From Streptomyces sp. CB00316 (GTDB taxonomy: Bacteria > Actinomycetota > Actinomycetes > Streptomycetales > Streptomycetaceae), in assembly GCF_001905595.1 (NCBI RefSeq), contig NZ_LIXI01000010.1, positions 248,001-312,000 of the forward strand: 64,000 nucleotides of DNA. Reading direction: 5' to 3'. Positions 23,862-32,321 of this stretch are shown here, piece by piece. Each line of letters begins with the position of its first letter. Position 1 is the first letter of the stretch. The notes beneath the pieces were generated by a model. The model was not told where the DNA came from and searched no databases. It saw only the letters and a list, made by a program, of their open reading frames with translations. Both the position numbers and the translations under genes were made by a program.

Positions 23862-25325
23862 CTATTGTCCCGCCTCGCTCCCGGTGCCCTGAACCAGGGT
23901 GGGCGTGGCGATGATCTCCCCCGCGATCTCGTCGGCCGCGCGCTGCGCGCTCGCGATGCAGGCGGGGATGCCGACTCCGTCGTAGACCGCGCCGCAGACC
24001 CGTAGGGCGGGCAGCTTCGCCACCTCGTCGCGGATGCGGGCGACCCGGTTGTGGTGGCCGACCGGGTACTGCGGCAGTCCGCCGATCCAGCGGGTGACCT
24101 CGGTGTCGACGGGGCGTGCGGCAAGTGCGGTGGCCGCTCGGAGGTCGCGCAGGGAAACGGCGACGAGTTCGCCGTCCTCGCGATGGAGGTGGTCCTCCTC
24201 GCCGTAGCGGCCGACGGAGGTGCGGAGCACGAAGAGGTCGGGGGCGGCGTCGGCGACCCACTGCCACTTGTTGCTGGAGAAGGTGGACGCCTTGATGGTG
24301 CGGCCGTCGACAGGCGGTACGAGGAAGCCGGAGCGGCCGCGCAGGGCTTCGTACGCCTCGATGTCGGTACGGCGGAAGGCCAGGGTGACCAGTGCCATCG
24401 ACGCGTACTCGACGCCGGTCAGCTCGGCGGAGGCGGCCGGGGACTCGGCGGCGAGCAGGGTGGAGGCGGACCAGGCGGGGGTGGCCAGGACGATGCCGTC
24501 GGCGGTGATCACCCCGTTGTCGGTGCGGACCGCCCAGCCCGCGTCCGTCCGGGTCAGGCCGAGGACGGGTGTCTCGGTGAGGATCGCGCCGCCCGCGACC
24601 CGTACGGCGTTGGCCACCGCGTCCGGCAGGGTGCCGATGCCGCCCTCGATGCCCTGGAAGACGGGGCCGGCCTGCTGCCGGGCCGTCGCGCGCTCCTGGA
24701 TGCGGCGGACGGCCTCCAGCAGTGGGCCGCCCTCCTTCACCGCTTCGAAGAGCTGCGGTACGGCGGCCCGCATCGAGATCCGGTAGGCGTCGCCCGCGTA
24801 GACCCCGCCGAGGAGGGGCTCCACCAGGCGGTCGACGACCTCGCGGCCGAGCCGGTCGGCGACGTACGCGCCGACGGCCACGTCGTCGCCGACGGGGGTC
24901 GGGGTGAGGTCGCGCTCCTCGGCGATCCGGGCGAGGCCTTCGGGGGACAGCACCCCGTCGAGGGCCGCCGGGTCGCCGGGGACGCCCATGACGTGCCCCT
25001 TGGGCATCGGGCGCAGCGCGTCGCGCGTCCAGAGGGAGGCGGTCGCGGTGGCGGGCGGCTGGAGGCGGTCGCCGAGGCCGACCGCCTCGGCCAGCGAGAC
25101 CGCCTCGGGGCGGCGGGCGAGCATCGACTCGGCGCCGAGGTCGACCTGGACGCCCGCGACCTCGCCGGTCATGAGCTTGCCGCCGAGCCGGTCCGTCGCC
25201 TCCAGGAGCGTGACCCGCAGGCCGGTGGCGACCAGGCGGTGGGCGGCGGCCAGTCCGGCGATGCCTCCGCCGATGACGACGACGTGGCGGGCGGACGGGT
25301 CCGCATCCTGATGTGAACGCTGCAT
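23862..25325 (-). CDS. hemY: Coproporphyrinogen III / protoporphyrinogen oxidase
   Basis: FAD-dependent, oxygen-using oxidase that aromatises coproporphyrinogen III in the actinobacterial pathway (also written hemG or CgoX). The 487 residues open with the dinucleotide-binding motif VVVIGGGIAGLAAAHRL, followed by LEATDRLGGKLMT and VDLGAESM. The C-terminal FAD part includes RVCGAVYDGVGIPACIASAQ. It lies immediately upstream of hemQ on the same strand, with four bases between the genes. hemE lies ~2.6 kb further along on the same strand, separated by two genes on the other strand. Confidence 0.92.
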   Translation of the reverse strand: MQRSHQDADPSARHVVVIGGGIAGLAAAHRLVATGLRVTLLEATDRLGGKLMTGEVAGVQVDLGAESMLARRPEAVSLAEAVGLGDRLQPPATATASLWTRDALRPMPKGHVMGVPGDPAALDGVLSPEGLARIAEERDLTPTPVGDDVAVGAYVADRLGREVVDRLVEPLLGGVYAGDAYRISMRAAVPQLFEAVKEGGPLLEAVRRIQERATARQQAGPVFQGIEGGIGTLPDAVANAVRVAGGAILTETPVLGLTRTDAGWAVRTDNGVITADGIVLATPAWSASTLLAAESPAASAELTGVEYASMALVTLAFRRTDIEAYEALRGRSGFLVPPVDGRTIKASTFSSNKWQWVADAAPDLFVLRTSVGRYGEEDHLHREDGELVAVSLRDLRAATALAARPVDTEVTRWIGGLPQYPVGHHNRVARIRDEVAKLPALRVCGAVYDGVGIPACIASAQRAADEIAGEIIATPTLVQGTGSEAGQ

Positions 25326-25451
25326 GGGTCCACTCTCTCAAACCCTTTCCGGGCACCGACCGTGACCACTTCGAAACCCACGGCCGGAAACCGGTTCGGG
25401 AGGGCCCACGTCGAACCGGCAGTATCAACACGCGTCCTGGGGGGACCTGTT

Positions 25452-26453
25452 ATGAACAGCGATAACGATCACCGCTTCCACCACCGCCGCTCCCGTCTCC
25501 GTGCCGCCCTGGCGGCAGGTGCGCTCGGCGCGGTGCTGCTCGTCGGCGGCTGCGGCGCCGGCGGCAGCGCGTCCGACGAGAGCGCGGGGTCGAGCGACCT
25601 CAAGGCCGGCGCGCAGAAGGGGCTCGTGGACGAGCAGTACGCCCCGGAGGGCGCGGCGGCGTCCGCCGCTCCGGCGGGGGCGAAGGCGGAGGCGGAGGAC
25701 GGCAAGCAGGAGGACAAGGCGCCGAAGCCGGGGGCCGCGGGCAGCCATGTCATCCGGACCGCCGAGCTCCTCGTCGAGGTGAAGAGCGCACCGAAGGCGG
25801 CCGCCGCCGCCCGGAGCGCGGTGGAGGCGAGCGGGGGCCTGGTGGCGTCCGAGAACACCGAGCGGATCGACGACCGGCACGAGTCCTCGAACCTCGTGCT
25901 GCGCGTACCGCAGGACAGCTACCAGGAGGTGCTGCGCAAGCTCACCGGCTCCGGGAAGCTGCTCTCCCGCTCCTCGAACGCGAAGGACGTCACCGACCAG
26001 GTCGTCGACGTGGAGAGCCGGATCGCCACCCAGCGCGCGAGTGTGAAGCGGGTACGGGAGCTGATGGACCAGGCGGAGAAGATCACCGATGTCGTCGCCC
26101 TGGAGGGTGAGCTGAGCAGCCGTCAGGCCGATCTGGAGTCGCTGCTGGCCCAGCAGTCGAGCCTGGAGGACCGCACCTCGCTGGCGACGATCACGCTGGA
26201 GCTGACCGAGCCGGACGCCCCGCGCAAGGACGGGACGGACGACGACCCGGGGTTCATGGACGCACTGGGCGGCGGCTGGGACGCGTTCGTGACGATGTTC
26301 CGGTGGATCGCGGTGGCGATCGGCGCCTCGGCCCCGTTCCTGGTGACGGCCGCGCTGCTGCTGGTGCTGTGGCGGGTGCTGCGCGCGCGCCGGCGGGCCC
26401 GTACGGGCCCGCCGGCACCGAAGCCGGAGCCGGAGACCACTCCGGCCGCCTGA
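25452..26453 (+). CDS. DUF4349 lipoprotein
   Basis: A 333-residue exported membrane protein. A lipoprotein signal ends LLVGGC (Cys ~34). An Ala/Lys/Glu-rich linker leads to the DUF4349 domain: VIRTAELLVEVKSAPKAAAA, SSNLVLRVPQDSYQEVL, NAKDVTDQVVDVESRIATQR and a long coiled coil (RELMDQAEKITDVVALEGEL and on to QQSSLEDR). One membrane helix (PFLVTAALLLVLWRVLRARR) and a basic tail end it. The family is widespread and of unknown function, often called anti-sigma-like. It is divergent from hemY. The ATG follows GGGGGGA. Confidence 0.8.
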   Translation: MNSDNDHRFHHRRSRLRAALAAGALGAVLLVGGCGAGGSASDESAGSSDLKAGAQKGLVDEQYAPEGAAASAAPAGAKAEAEDGKQEDKAPKPGAAGSHVIRTAELLVEVKSAPKAAAAARSAVEASGGLVASENTERIDDRHESSNLVLRVPQDSYQEVLRKLTGSGKLLSRSSNAKDVTDQVVDVESRIATQRASVKRVRELMDQAEKITDVVALEGELSSRQADLESLLAQQSSLEDRTSLATITLELTEPDAPRKDGTDDDPGFMDALGGGWDAFVTMFRWIAVAIGASAPFLVTAALLLVLWRVLRARRRARTGPPAPKPEPETTPAA

Positions 26454-26520
26454 GGCCCCGGCGCCGTAGCCTGGGCTCCCTGACGGCTGACACGGCCGGC
26501 ACGGCGAAAGGGACCCGGAC

Positions 26521-27909
26521 ATGGCAGCGGAGCGACTCGTGGTCATCGGCGGCGACGCGGCGGGCATGTCCGCCGCGTCGCAGGCCCGCAGGCTGAAGGG
26601 GCCGGACGAGCTGGAGATCATCGCCTTCGAGCGCTCCGCGTTCACCTCGTACTCCGCCTGCGGCATCCCGTACTGGGTGAGCGGGGACGTCGAGGGGCCG
26701 GACGACCTGATCGCCCGGACGCCCGAGGAGCACCGGGAGCGGGACATCGATCTGCGGATGCGCACCGAGGTCACGGAGATCGACGTGGCGGGGCAGCGGG
26801 TGCGGGCGCTGGACCGGGAGAGCGGGGACGCGTACTGGACGGGCTTCGACAAGCTGGTGATCGCCACCGGGGCCCGTCCGGTCCGCCCGGAGCTGCCCGG
26901 CATCGACGCACCGGGCGTGCACGGGGTGCAGACCCTGGGCGACGGGCAGGCGCTCCTGGACTCGCTGGACTCCGTGGGCTCCGAGGGGCGCCGACGGGCG
27001 GTCGTGGTGGGCGCCGGGTACATCGGCGTCGAGATGGCCGAGGCGATGCTGAGGCGCGGCTTCGAGGTGACGGTCCTCAACCGGGGCGAGCAGCCGATGG
27101 CGACGCTCGACCCGGACATGGGCGCGCTCGTCCACGACGCGATGGACGGGCTCGGCATCACCACGGTCAACGGCGCCTCCGTCACCAAGATCCTCACGGG
27201 TCCGGACGGCCGCGTCAGCGAGGTGGCGACGGAGGAGCGGACCTACCCGGCGGATGTGGTCGTCCTCGGCATCGGCGTGGAGCCGGAGGCGGAGCTGGCC
27301 CGGGAGGCGGGTCTCACGGTGGGGCCGCACGGCGGCCTCCTCACCGACCTGGCGATGCGGGCGGTGGGCCACGAGAACATCTGGGCGGGCGGCGACTGCG
27401 TGGAGGTCCTGGACCTGGTGGCGGGCCGCAGCCGGCACATCGCGCTGGGCACCCACGCCAACAAGCACGGCCAGGTCATCGGGTCGAACGTCGGCGGCGG
27501 CTACGGCACGTTCCCGGGTGTCGTCGGTACGGCGGTGAGCAAGGTCTGCGACCTGGAGATCGCCCGGACCGGGCTGCGGGAGAAGGACGCCCGTGCGGTC
27601 GGGCTGCGCTATGTCACGGCGACCATCGAGTCGACGCAGCGGGCGGGGTACTACCCGGGGGCGAAGCCGATGACGGTGAAGATGATCGCGGAGCTGCGTA
27701 CGGGGCGGCTGCTCGGGGTGCAGATCGTCGGCCGCGAGGGGGCGGCCAAGCGCGTGGACGTGGCGGCGGTGGCGCTGACGGCCGGGATGACGGTGGAGCA
27801 GATGACGGCGCTGGACCTCGGTTACGCCCCGCCGTTCTCGCCGGTCTGGGACCCGGTCCTGGTGGCGGCCCGCAAGACGGTGGCGGCGGTGCGGGGCGCG
27901 GGAAGCTGA
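26521..27909 (+). CDS. FAD-dependent pyridine nucleotide-disulfide oxidoreductase, CoA-disulfide-reductase-like
   Basis: A 462-residue flavoprotein with FAD-binding VVIGGDAAGMSAASQAR, a single-cysteine active site SYSACGIPYW (Cys ~42, as in CoA-disulfide reductase and NADH oxidase), a second Rossmann motif VVVGAGYIGVEMAEAM for NAD(P)H and the FAD-binding IWAGGDCVEVLDLV. The C-terminal dimer domain carries YYPGAKPMTVKM and LDLGYAPPFSPVWDP. No rhodanese domain is attached. The likely role is keeping CoA or another low-molecular thiol reduced. The gene lies between the two heme blocks on the opposite strand. Confidence 0.85.
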   Translation: MAAERLVVIGGDAAGMSAASQARRLKGPDELEIIAFERSAFTSYSACGIPYWVSGDVEGPDDLIARTPEEHRERDIDLRMRTEVTEIDVAGQRVRALDRESGDAYWTGFDKLVIATGARPVRPELPGIDAPGVHGVQTLGDGQALLDSLDSVGSEGRRRAVVVGAGYIGVEMAEAMLRRGFEVTVLNRGEQPMATLDPDMGALVHDAMDGLGITTVNGASVTKILTGPDGRVSEVATEERTYPADVVVLGIGVEPEAELAREAGLTVGPHGGLLTDLAMRAVGHENIWAGGDCVEVLDLVAGRSRHIALGTHANKHGQVIGSNVGGGYGTFPGVVGTAVSKVCDLEIARTGLREKDARAVGLRYVTATIESTQRAGYYPGAKPMTVKMIAELRTGRLLGVQIVGREGAAKRVDVAAVALTAGMTVEQMTALDLGYAPPFSPVWDPVLVAARKTVAAVRGAGS

Positions 27910-27940
27910 CGAGGCCTCCCGCGCCGCGATACGCCTGCCG

Positions 27941-29026
27941 TCAGCGCGCGCTCTGCTCGTGCACGTACTCCACGAGCCGGGTGAGCGCGTCCGGGTCCAT
28001 GGTCGGCATGACGCCGTGGCCCAGGTTGAAGATGTGGCCCTCCAGACCGGCGGCCTGGTCCAGCACCTCGCGGGTCTTCTCCTCGACGGCCGGGGTCGGC
28101 GCGAAGAGCACGGCCGGGTCCAGGTTGCCCTGGAGCGCCTTGCCGGGGCCGACGCGGCGGGCGGCCTCGTCCAGCGGGACCCGCCAGTCGACGCCGACGA
28201 CGTCCGCCCCGGCCTCGCCCATCAGCCCGAGGAGCTCGCCGGTGCCGACGCCGAAGTGGATGCGGGGGACGCCGTACGGGGCGACGGCGTCGAAGACCTT
28301 GGCCGAGGCGGGGAGCACGGCGCGGCGGTAGTCGGCGGGGGCCAGGGCGCCGACCCAGGAGTCGAAGAGCTGGACGGCGGAGGCGCCGGCCTCGATCTGG
28401 ACCTTGAGGAAGGCGCCGGTGATCTCGGCGAGCCGGTCCACGAGGTCGGCCCAGAGCTGCGGGTCGCCGTACATCATGGCCTTGGTGCGCTCGTGGTTGC
28501 GCGAGGGGCCGCCCTCAACGAGGTAGCTGGCCAGGGTGAAGGGAGCCCCGGCGAAGCCGATGAGCGGGATGGCGCCCAGCTCGGCGGTGAGCATGCCGAT
28601 GGCCTCGGTGACGTACGGGACGTCCTCGGGGGTGAGGTCGCGCAGCCGGGCCAGGTCGGCGCGGGTGCGGATGGGCTCGGCGATGACGGGGCCGACGCCG
28701 GGCTTGATGTCGAGGTCGATTCCGATGGCCTTCAGCGGCACCACGATGTCGCTGAAGTAGATCGCGGCGTCGACCTTGTGGCGGCGTACGGGCTGGAGCG
28801 TGATCTCGGTGACCAGCTCCGGCATCATGCAGGAGTCGAGCATCGCGATGCCCTCGCGGACCTTCAGGTACTCGGGCAGCGAGCGCCCCGCCTGCCGCAT
28901 GAACCAGACCGGCGTGTGCGGCACGGGTTCGCGCCGGCATGCCTTCAGGAACGCCGAGTCCTGCGTGGCGTCGTTGCTGGCGGCGGTCGTCGTCTGCTGG
29001 CCCGTGGGGCTGGTGTTGGCACTCAC
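27941..29026 (-). CDS. hemE: Uroporphyrinogen decarboxylase
   Basis: Converts uroporphyrinogen III to coproporphyrinogen III by four decarboxylations. The 361-residue protein shows the HemE signature WFMRQAGRSLPEY, the catalytic Asp in AIYFSDIVVPLKA and FAGAPFTLASYLVEGG, GASAVQLFDSWVGAL and the C-terminal FNLGHGVMPTMDP. The start is uncertain: GTG 29026 (VSANTSPTGQQ) is chosen, with an AAGATT -10-like box just upstream. An ATG at 29047 is possible. It is divergent from the DUF3000 gene. Together with hemY and hemQ it supplies three of the late heme steps. Confidence 0.93.
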   Translation of the reverse strand: MSANTSPTGQQTTTAASNDATQDSAFLKACRREPVPHTPVWFMRQAGRSLPEYLKVREGIAMLDSCMMPELVTEITLQPVRRHKVDAAIYFSDIVVPLKAIGIDLDIKPGVGPVIAEPIRTRADLARLRDLTPEDVPYVTEAIGMLTAELGAIPLIGFAGAPFTLASYLVEGGPSRNHERTKAMMYGDPQLWADLVDRLAEITGAFLKVQIEAGASAVQLFDSWVGALAPADYRRAVLPASAKVFDAVAPYGVPRIHFGVGTGELLGLMGEAGADVVGVDWRVPLDEAARRVGPGKALQGNLDPAVLFAPTPAVEEKTREVLDQAAGLEGHIFNLGHGVMPTMDPDALTRLVEYVHEQSAR

Positions 29027-29105
29027 GCACCAAATCTTCGCACGCATGGCGAAGGAGCCCGGCGCCGCACGGGTGTCTCTCCCTGCACGAGGCGCGCGTT
29101 CCGCC

Positions 29106-29111
29106 TACTCT
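29106..29111 (+). promoter_or_regulatory. -10 element for leaderless DUF3000 transcript
   Basis: TACTCT with a seven-base gap to the ATG, the same spacing as at 3900-3905. Confidence 0.4.
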
Positions 29112-29118
29112 TCCCGGC

Positions 29119-29778
29119 ATGGCTCCGGCTCAGGGACAATTTTCCGATCATTCCGATGGCGCTGACAGCAAGGACAGTGCGGAGGGTACTTCCGGTCCGC
29201 CCGCGTTCCGGTCTGCGGTCGACGCGTTGCGCTCGGCCCGGCTCCGCCCGGAGCTGGAGGTGGAGACCACACGGCCCCCGCAGCGCCTGGCGCCCCACGC
29301 GTACGCCTTGGAGGCGGCGGTGGTCGACGGCGAGGACGATCTCGCGGACGGCCGGCTCGTCCTGCTGCACGATCCGGCGGGGCACGACGCCTGGCAGGGC
29401 GCCTTCCGGCTGGTGACGTTGGTGCGGGCCGAGCTGGAGCCGGAGATGGCCGCCGATCCGCTGCTGCCGGAGGTGTGCTGGTCCTGGCTGACCGGGGCGC
29501 TGGACGCGCGCGGATTGTCGTACGGGGAAGCCGGAGGGACGGTGACACGCGCCGGATCGCACTACTTCGGTGCGCTGTCCGCGCGCCGTCCGGCGACGCA
29601 GATCGAGATCCGGGCCTCGTGGACGCCGCGCGAGGGGCGCGGCGGGGTGCCGGACGCGGCATCGCACCTGATGGCCTGGGGTGATCTGCTCTGCCAGATC
29701 GCGGGGCTGCCGCCGTCGGACCCGACGGAAGCCGCGGTGGTGACGCTGCCGCAGCGGCGCGGGCCGCAGGTTTCGTAA
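29119..29778 (+). CDS. DUF3000 family protein
   Basis: A 219-residue soluble actinobacterial protein. Recognisable blocks are FRSAVDALRSARLRPELEVE, LAPHAYALEAAVVDG, GRLVLLHDPAGHDAWQGAFR, LVTLVRAELEPEMAADPLLP and CWSWLTGALDARG. Function unknown. DUF3000 genes sit next to hemE in many actinobacteria, as here. TACTCT at 29106-29111 lies seven bases before the ATG, with no Shine-Dalgarno, so the message is probably leaderless. Confidence 0.85.
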   Translation: MAPAQGQFSDHSDGADSKDSAEGTSGPPAFRSAVDALRSARLRPELEVETTRPPQRLAPHAYALEAAVVDGEDDLADGRLVLLHDPAGHDAWQGAFRLVTLVRAELEPEMAADPLLPEVCWSWLTGALDARGLSYGEAGGTVTRAGSHYFGALSARRPATQIEIRASWTPREGRGGVPDAASHLMAWGDLLCQIAGLPPSDPTEAAVVTLPQRRGPQVS

Positions 29779-29991
29779 CACCCCGTCACCCATTTCGCAC
29801 ACATGCCGACTCTCTTTTCGTACAATCGATCGCGCGTCCTATTTGCCCGAATTGTTACTCATCAAATCGTGATCTTCCTCTAAAGGAGGACGGGTCTGCT
29901 GCCGAAGAGGTCAATGACCCTTCAAGCACGGTTCGCCCCGGCTTCATCCCCCGAGCCGGCCCCCGTCCCGCCACTCCCCCCAGGAGGCCTG

Positions 29992-30654
29992 GTGTCCGTT
30001 CTCCTTGAGCAGCCCGCAAGCCTGGTCGCCTACCGCCCGAACAAGCCGACGGCCATGGTCGTCGTGGCCGACCCGCGCGTCCGTTCCACCGTCACCCGCC
30101 ATCTGTGGGCCCTCGGAGTACGTGACGTCATCGAGGCGTCGTCCATCGCGGAGGCACGTCCCCGCGTCGGCAATCCGCGCGACATCTGCATTGCCGACGT
30201 CCACCTGCCCGACGGTTCCGGGCTGACCCTGCTGTCCGAGACCCGCGCCGCAGGCTGGCCGAACGGTCTCGCCCTCTCCGCCGCCGACGACATCGGCGCC
30301 GTTCGCAACGCCCTCGCGGGCGGCGTGAAGGGTTACGTCGTCACCGGCACCCGAACCAACATCGGCCACCCCACCCGCCCTGGCGTCGCCCCCATCGGCG
30401 CCAATGCCGCCCGTATGCACCGCCGGCCCCCCGGGTCCCCGAGCCACCCGGGCGGCTACCGCGAACTGTCCGGACGTGAGGTGGAGGTGCTTCGCCTGGT
30501 CGCCGAAGGCCAGTCCAACAAGGCCATCGGCGTCTCGATGGGCCTCTCCGCCCTGACCGTCAAGTCCCACCTCGCCCGCATCGCCCGCAAGCTCGGCACC
30601 GGGGACCGCGCGGGCATGGTCGCCGTCGCCCTGCGGACGGGCATCATCCACTGA
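29992..30654 (+). CDS. Orphan response regulator, NarL/LuxR type
   Basis: A 220-residue two-component regulator. The N-terminal receiver is reduced: the phosphoacceptor Asp is present in CIADVHLPDGSG and the conserved Lys in GGVKGYVVTG, but the paired acidic residues at the start are poorly kept (VVVADPRVRS has one Asp). A Pro/His/Arg-rich linker leads to a standard LuxR helix-turn-helix (LSGREVEVLRLVAEGQSNKA, LTVKSHLARIARKLG). No histidine kinase is adjacent. GTG 29992 is chosen for the AGGAGG five bases upstream; an ATG at 29914 would add a Pro-rich 26 residues. Phosphorylation may be weak or absent. Confidence 0.8.
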   Translation: MSVLLEQPASLVAYRPNKPTAMVVVADPRVRSTVTRHLWALGVRDVIEASSIAEARPRVGNPRDICIADVHLPDGSGLTLLSETRAAGWPNGLALSAADDIGAVRNALAGGVKGYVVTGTRTNIGHPTRPGVAPIGANAARMHRRPPGSPSHPGGYRELSGREVEVLRLVAEGQSNKAIGVSMGLSALTVKSHLARIARKLGTGDRAGMVAVALRTGIIH

Positions 30655-30709
30655 CCCCCACCCCCGCCGGGACGTGCACCGATGCGTCTCCGGCTGGAAT
30701 ACGCGCATG

Positions 30710-30745
30710 GCCACCCGTCGACGGAACGTTCCGTCGACGGGTGGC
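30710..30745. terminator. 36-bp perfect palindrome between response regulator and RNase D gene
   Basis: Arms GCCACCCGTCGACGGAAC and GTTCCGTCGACGGGTGGC abut with no loop. It ends the regulator transcript or binds a dimeric protein. It lies 25 bases before the RNase D start. Confidence 0.55.
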
Positions 30746-30770
30746 GCGTATACACAGATACCCTTGACGC

Positions 30771-32045
30771 GTGACCGACGCCCAAGAGACCGCAGCAGAC
30801 AGTTCACTGCGAACCACCGGGGGCGCTCCCCCGGACGACGTCGCCCCGGCGCCGATCCCCTTGCTGGAACCTCGCGAGGGCATCCCCCCGGTGGTGGCCT
30901 CCGACGACGCCCTCGCCCGGGTGGTCGCGGCCTTCGCCGCGGGCACCGGCCCGGTGGCCGTCGACGCCGAGCGGGCCTCCGGCTACCGCTACGGCCAGCG
31001 CGCCTACCTCGTGCAGCTGCGCCGCGACGGCGCGGGCAGCGCGCTCATCGACCCGGTCGGCTGCCCCGACCTCACGGGACTGTCCACCGCCCTGACCGGC
31101 TCCGAGTGGATCCTGCACGCCGCGACCCAGGACCTGCCCTGCCTGCGGGACATAGGCATGGCTCCCACCTCGCTCTTCGACACCGAGCTGGCCGGACGGC
31201 TCGCGGGCTTCCCGCGCGTCGGCCTCGGCGCCATGGTGGAGAACGTCCTCGGTTACGCCCTGGAGAAGGGCCACTCCGCCGTCGACTGGTCCACCCGCCC
31301 GCTGCCCGAGCCCTGGCTGCGGTACGCCGCGCTCGACGTGGAACTCCTGATCGACCTGCGCGACGCGCTGGAGGACGAGCTGGAGCGGCAGGGGAAGCTG
31401 GAGTGGGCCCGGGAGGAGTTCGACGCCATCGCCTCGGCGCCGCCCGCCCCGCCCCGCATGGACCCCTGGCGGCGCACCTCGGGCATGCACAAGGTGCGCC
31501 GCCGCCGTCAGATGGCAGTCGTCCGCGAGCTGTGGAACGCCCGGGACCAGGTGGCCCAGCGCCGCGACGTGTCCCCCGGCAAGGTGCTCGGCGACGCCGC
31601 GATCGTCGAGGCGGCACTGGCCCTGCCCGCCAACCTGCAGGCGCTCACCGCACTACCGGGATTCGGCCACCGGATGGGCCGCCGTCAGTTGGAGCAGTGG
31701 CAGGCGGCGGTGGAGCGGGCGAAGGCGCTGCCGGAGTCGGAGCTGCCGCAGCCGGGCCAGCAGCCGGCCGGGCCGCCGCCCCCGCGCTCCTGGGCCGACA
31801 AGGACCCCGCGGCCGCGGCCCGGCTCTCGGCGGCCCGCGCGGCCGTCTCCGAGCTGGCCGAGCGGCTCCACATGCCCCAGGAGAACCTGATCACCCCGGA
31901 CACCGTGCGCCGGGTCTGCTGGGAGCCGCCGAAGATCCTGACGCCCAGCGCCGTCGAGGACACGCTCGCGGCGTACGGGGCCCGGAACTGGCAGATCGAG
32001 CAGGTCGGGCCGCTGCTCGTCCGGGCCCTCGACACCAGCACCTGA
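30771..32045 (+). CDS. rnd: Ribonuclease D-like 3'-5' exonuclease with HRDC domain
   Basis: A 424-residue DEDD-family exonuclease acting on tRNA precursors and other structured RNA. The exonuclease motifs are VAVDAERASG (Exo I), LHAATQDLPCL (Exo II) and RYAALDVELLIDL (Exo III with Tyr). An HRDC nucleic-acid-binding domain follows (VVRELWNARDQVAQRRDVSP, LPGFGHRMGRRQLEQW). A long Pro/Glu-containing tail is typical of actinobacterial members. GTG start with a TACCCT -10-like box seven bases upstream, probably leaderless. Confidence 0.88.
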   Translation: MTDAQETAADSSLRTTGGAPPDDVAPAPIPLLEPREGIPPVVASDDALARVVAAFAAGTGPVAVDAERASGYRYGQRAYLVQLRRDGAGSALIDPVGCPDLTGLSTALTGSEWILHAATQDLPCLRDIGMAPTSLFDTELAGRLAGFPRVGLGAMVENVLGYALEKGHSAVDWSTRPLPEPWLRYAALDVELLIDLRDALEDELERQGKLEWAREEFDAIASAPPAPPRMDPWRRTSGMHKVRRRRQMAVVRELWNARDQVAQRRDVSPGKVLGDAAIVEAALALPANLQALTALPGFGHRMGRRQLEQWQAAVERAKALPESELPQPGQQPAGPPPPRSWADKDPAAAARLSAARAAVSELAERLHMPQENLITPDTVRRVCWEPPKILTPSAVEDTLAAYGARNWQIEQVGPLLVRALDTST

Positions 32046-32063
32046 TCCCTGTGCGGAGGACAC

Positions 32064-32082
32064 CCCCGGTCGCCGGCCGGGG
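32064..32082 (+). terminator. Weak stem-loop after the RNase D gene
   Basis: CCCCGG / CCGGGG stem followed by CTTTCC. Confidence 0.35.
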
Positions 32083-32234
32083 CTTTCCGCTGTCCGGGCC
32101 CTGTTCGCAATCCGCACCGATGGTCGAAATCACGCCAGGTTCGACAGGCTCTTCCGCCGTCTCGCAGGTCGCTTCGGCGGGTTCCCGGGCGATGTGACCT
32201 TCGACGCTCCGGCCATGAGGGGTGGGCAGTCTGG

Positions 32235-32248
32235 TTACCCGCAAGTAG
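32235..32248. promoter_or_regulatory. Possible operator upstream of the fadA-fadB operon
   Basis: Imperfect palindrome TTACCCGCAAGTAG, ~75 bases before the fadA start. Similar TTAC-GTAR sites are, from memory, seen before other Streptomyces fatty-acid genes; no specific regulator is claimed. Confidence 0.3.
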
Positions 32249-32321
32249 CATGAGGGCAGGCGGTGCGCCCCACGGGCGTGCCCCGCAGCAGTGCCATCCC
32301 GCACCCTGGAGGAGAGCCATC

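Noticed and set aside
29914..29991. Longer start for the response regulator
   Set aside because: The extra 26 residues are Pro/Ala-rich, and AGGAGG sits at ideal distance from GTG 29992.
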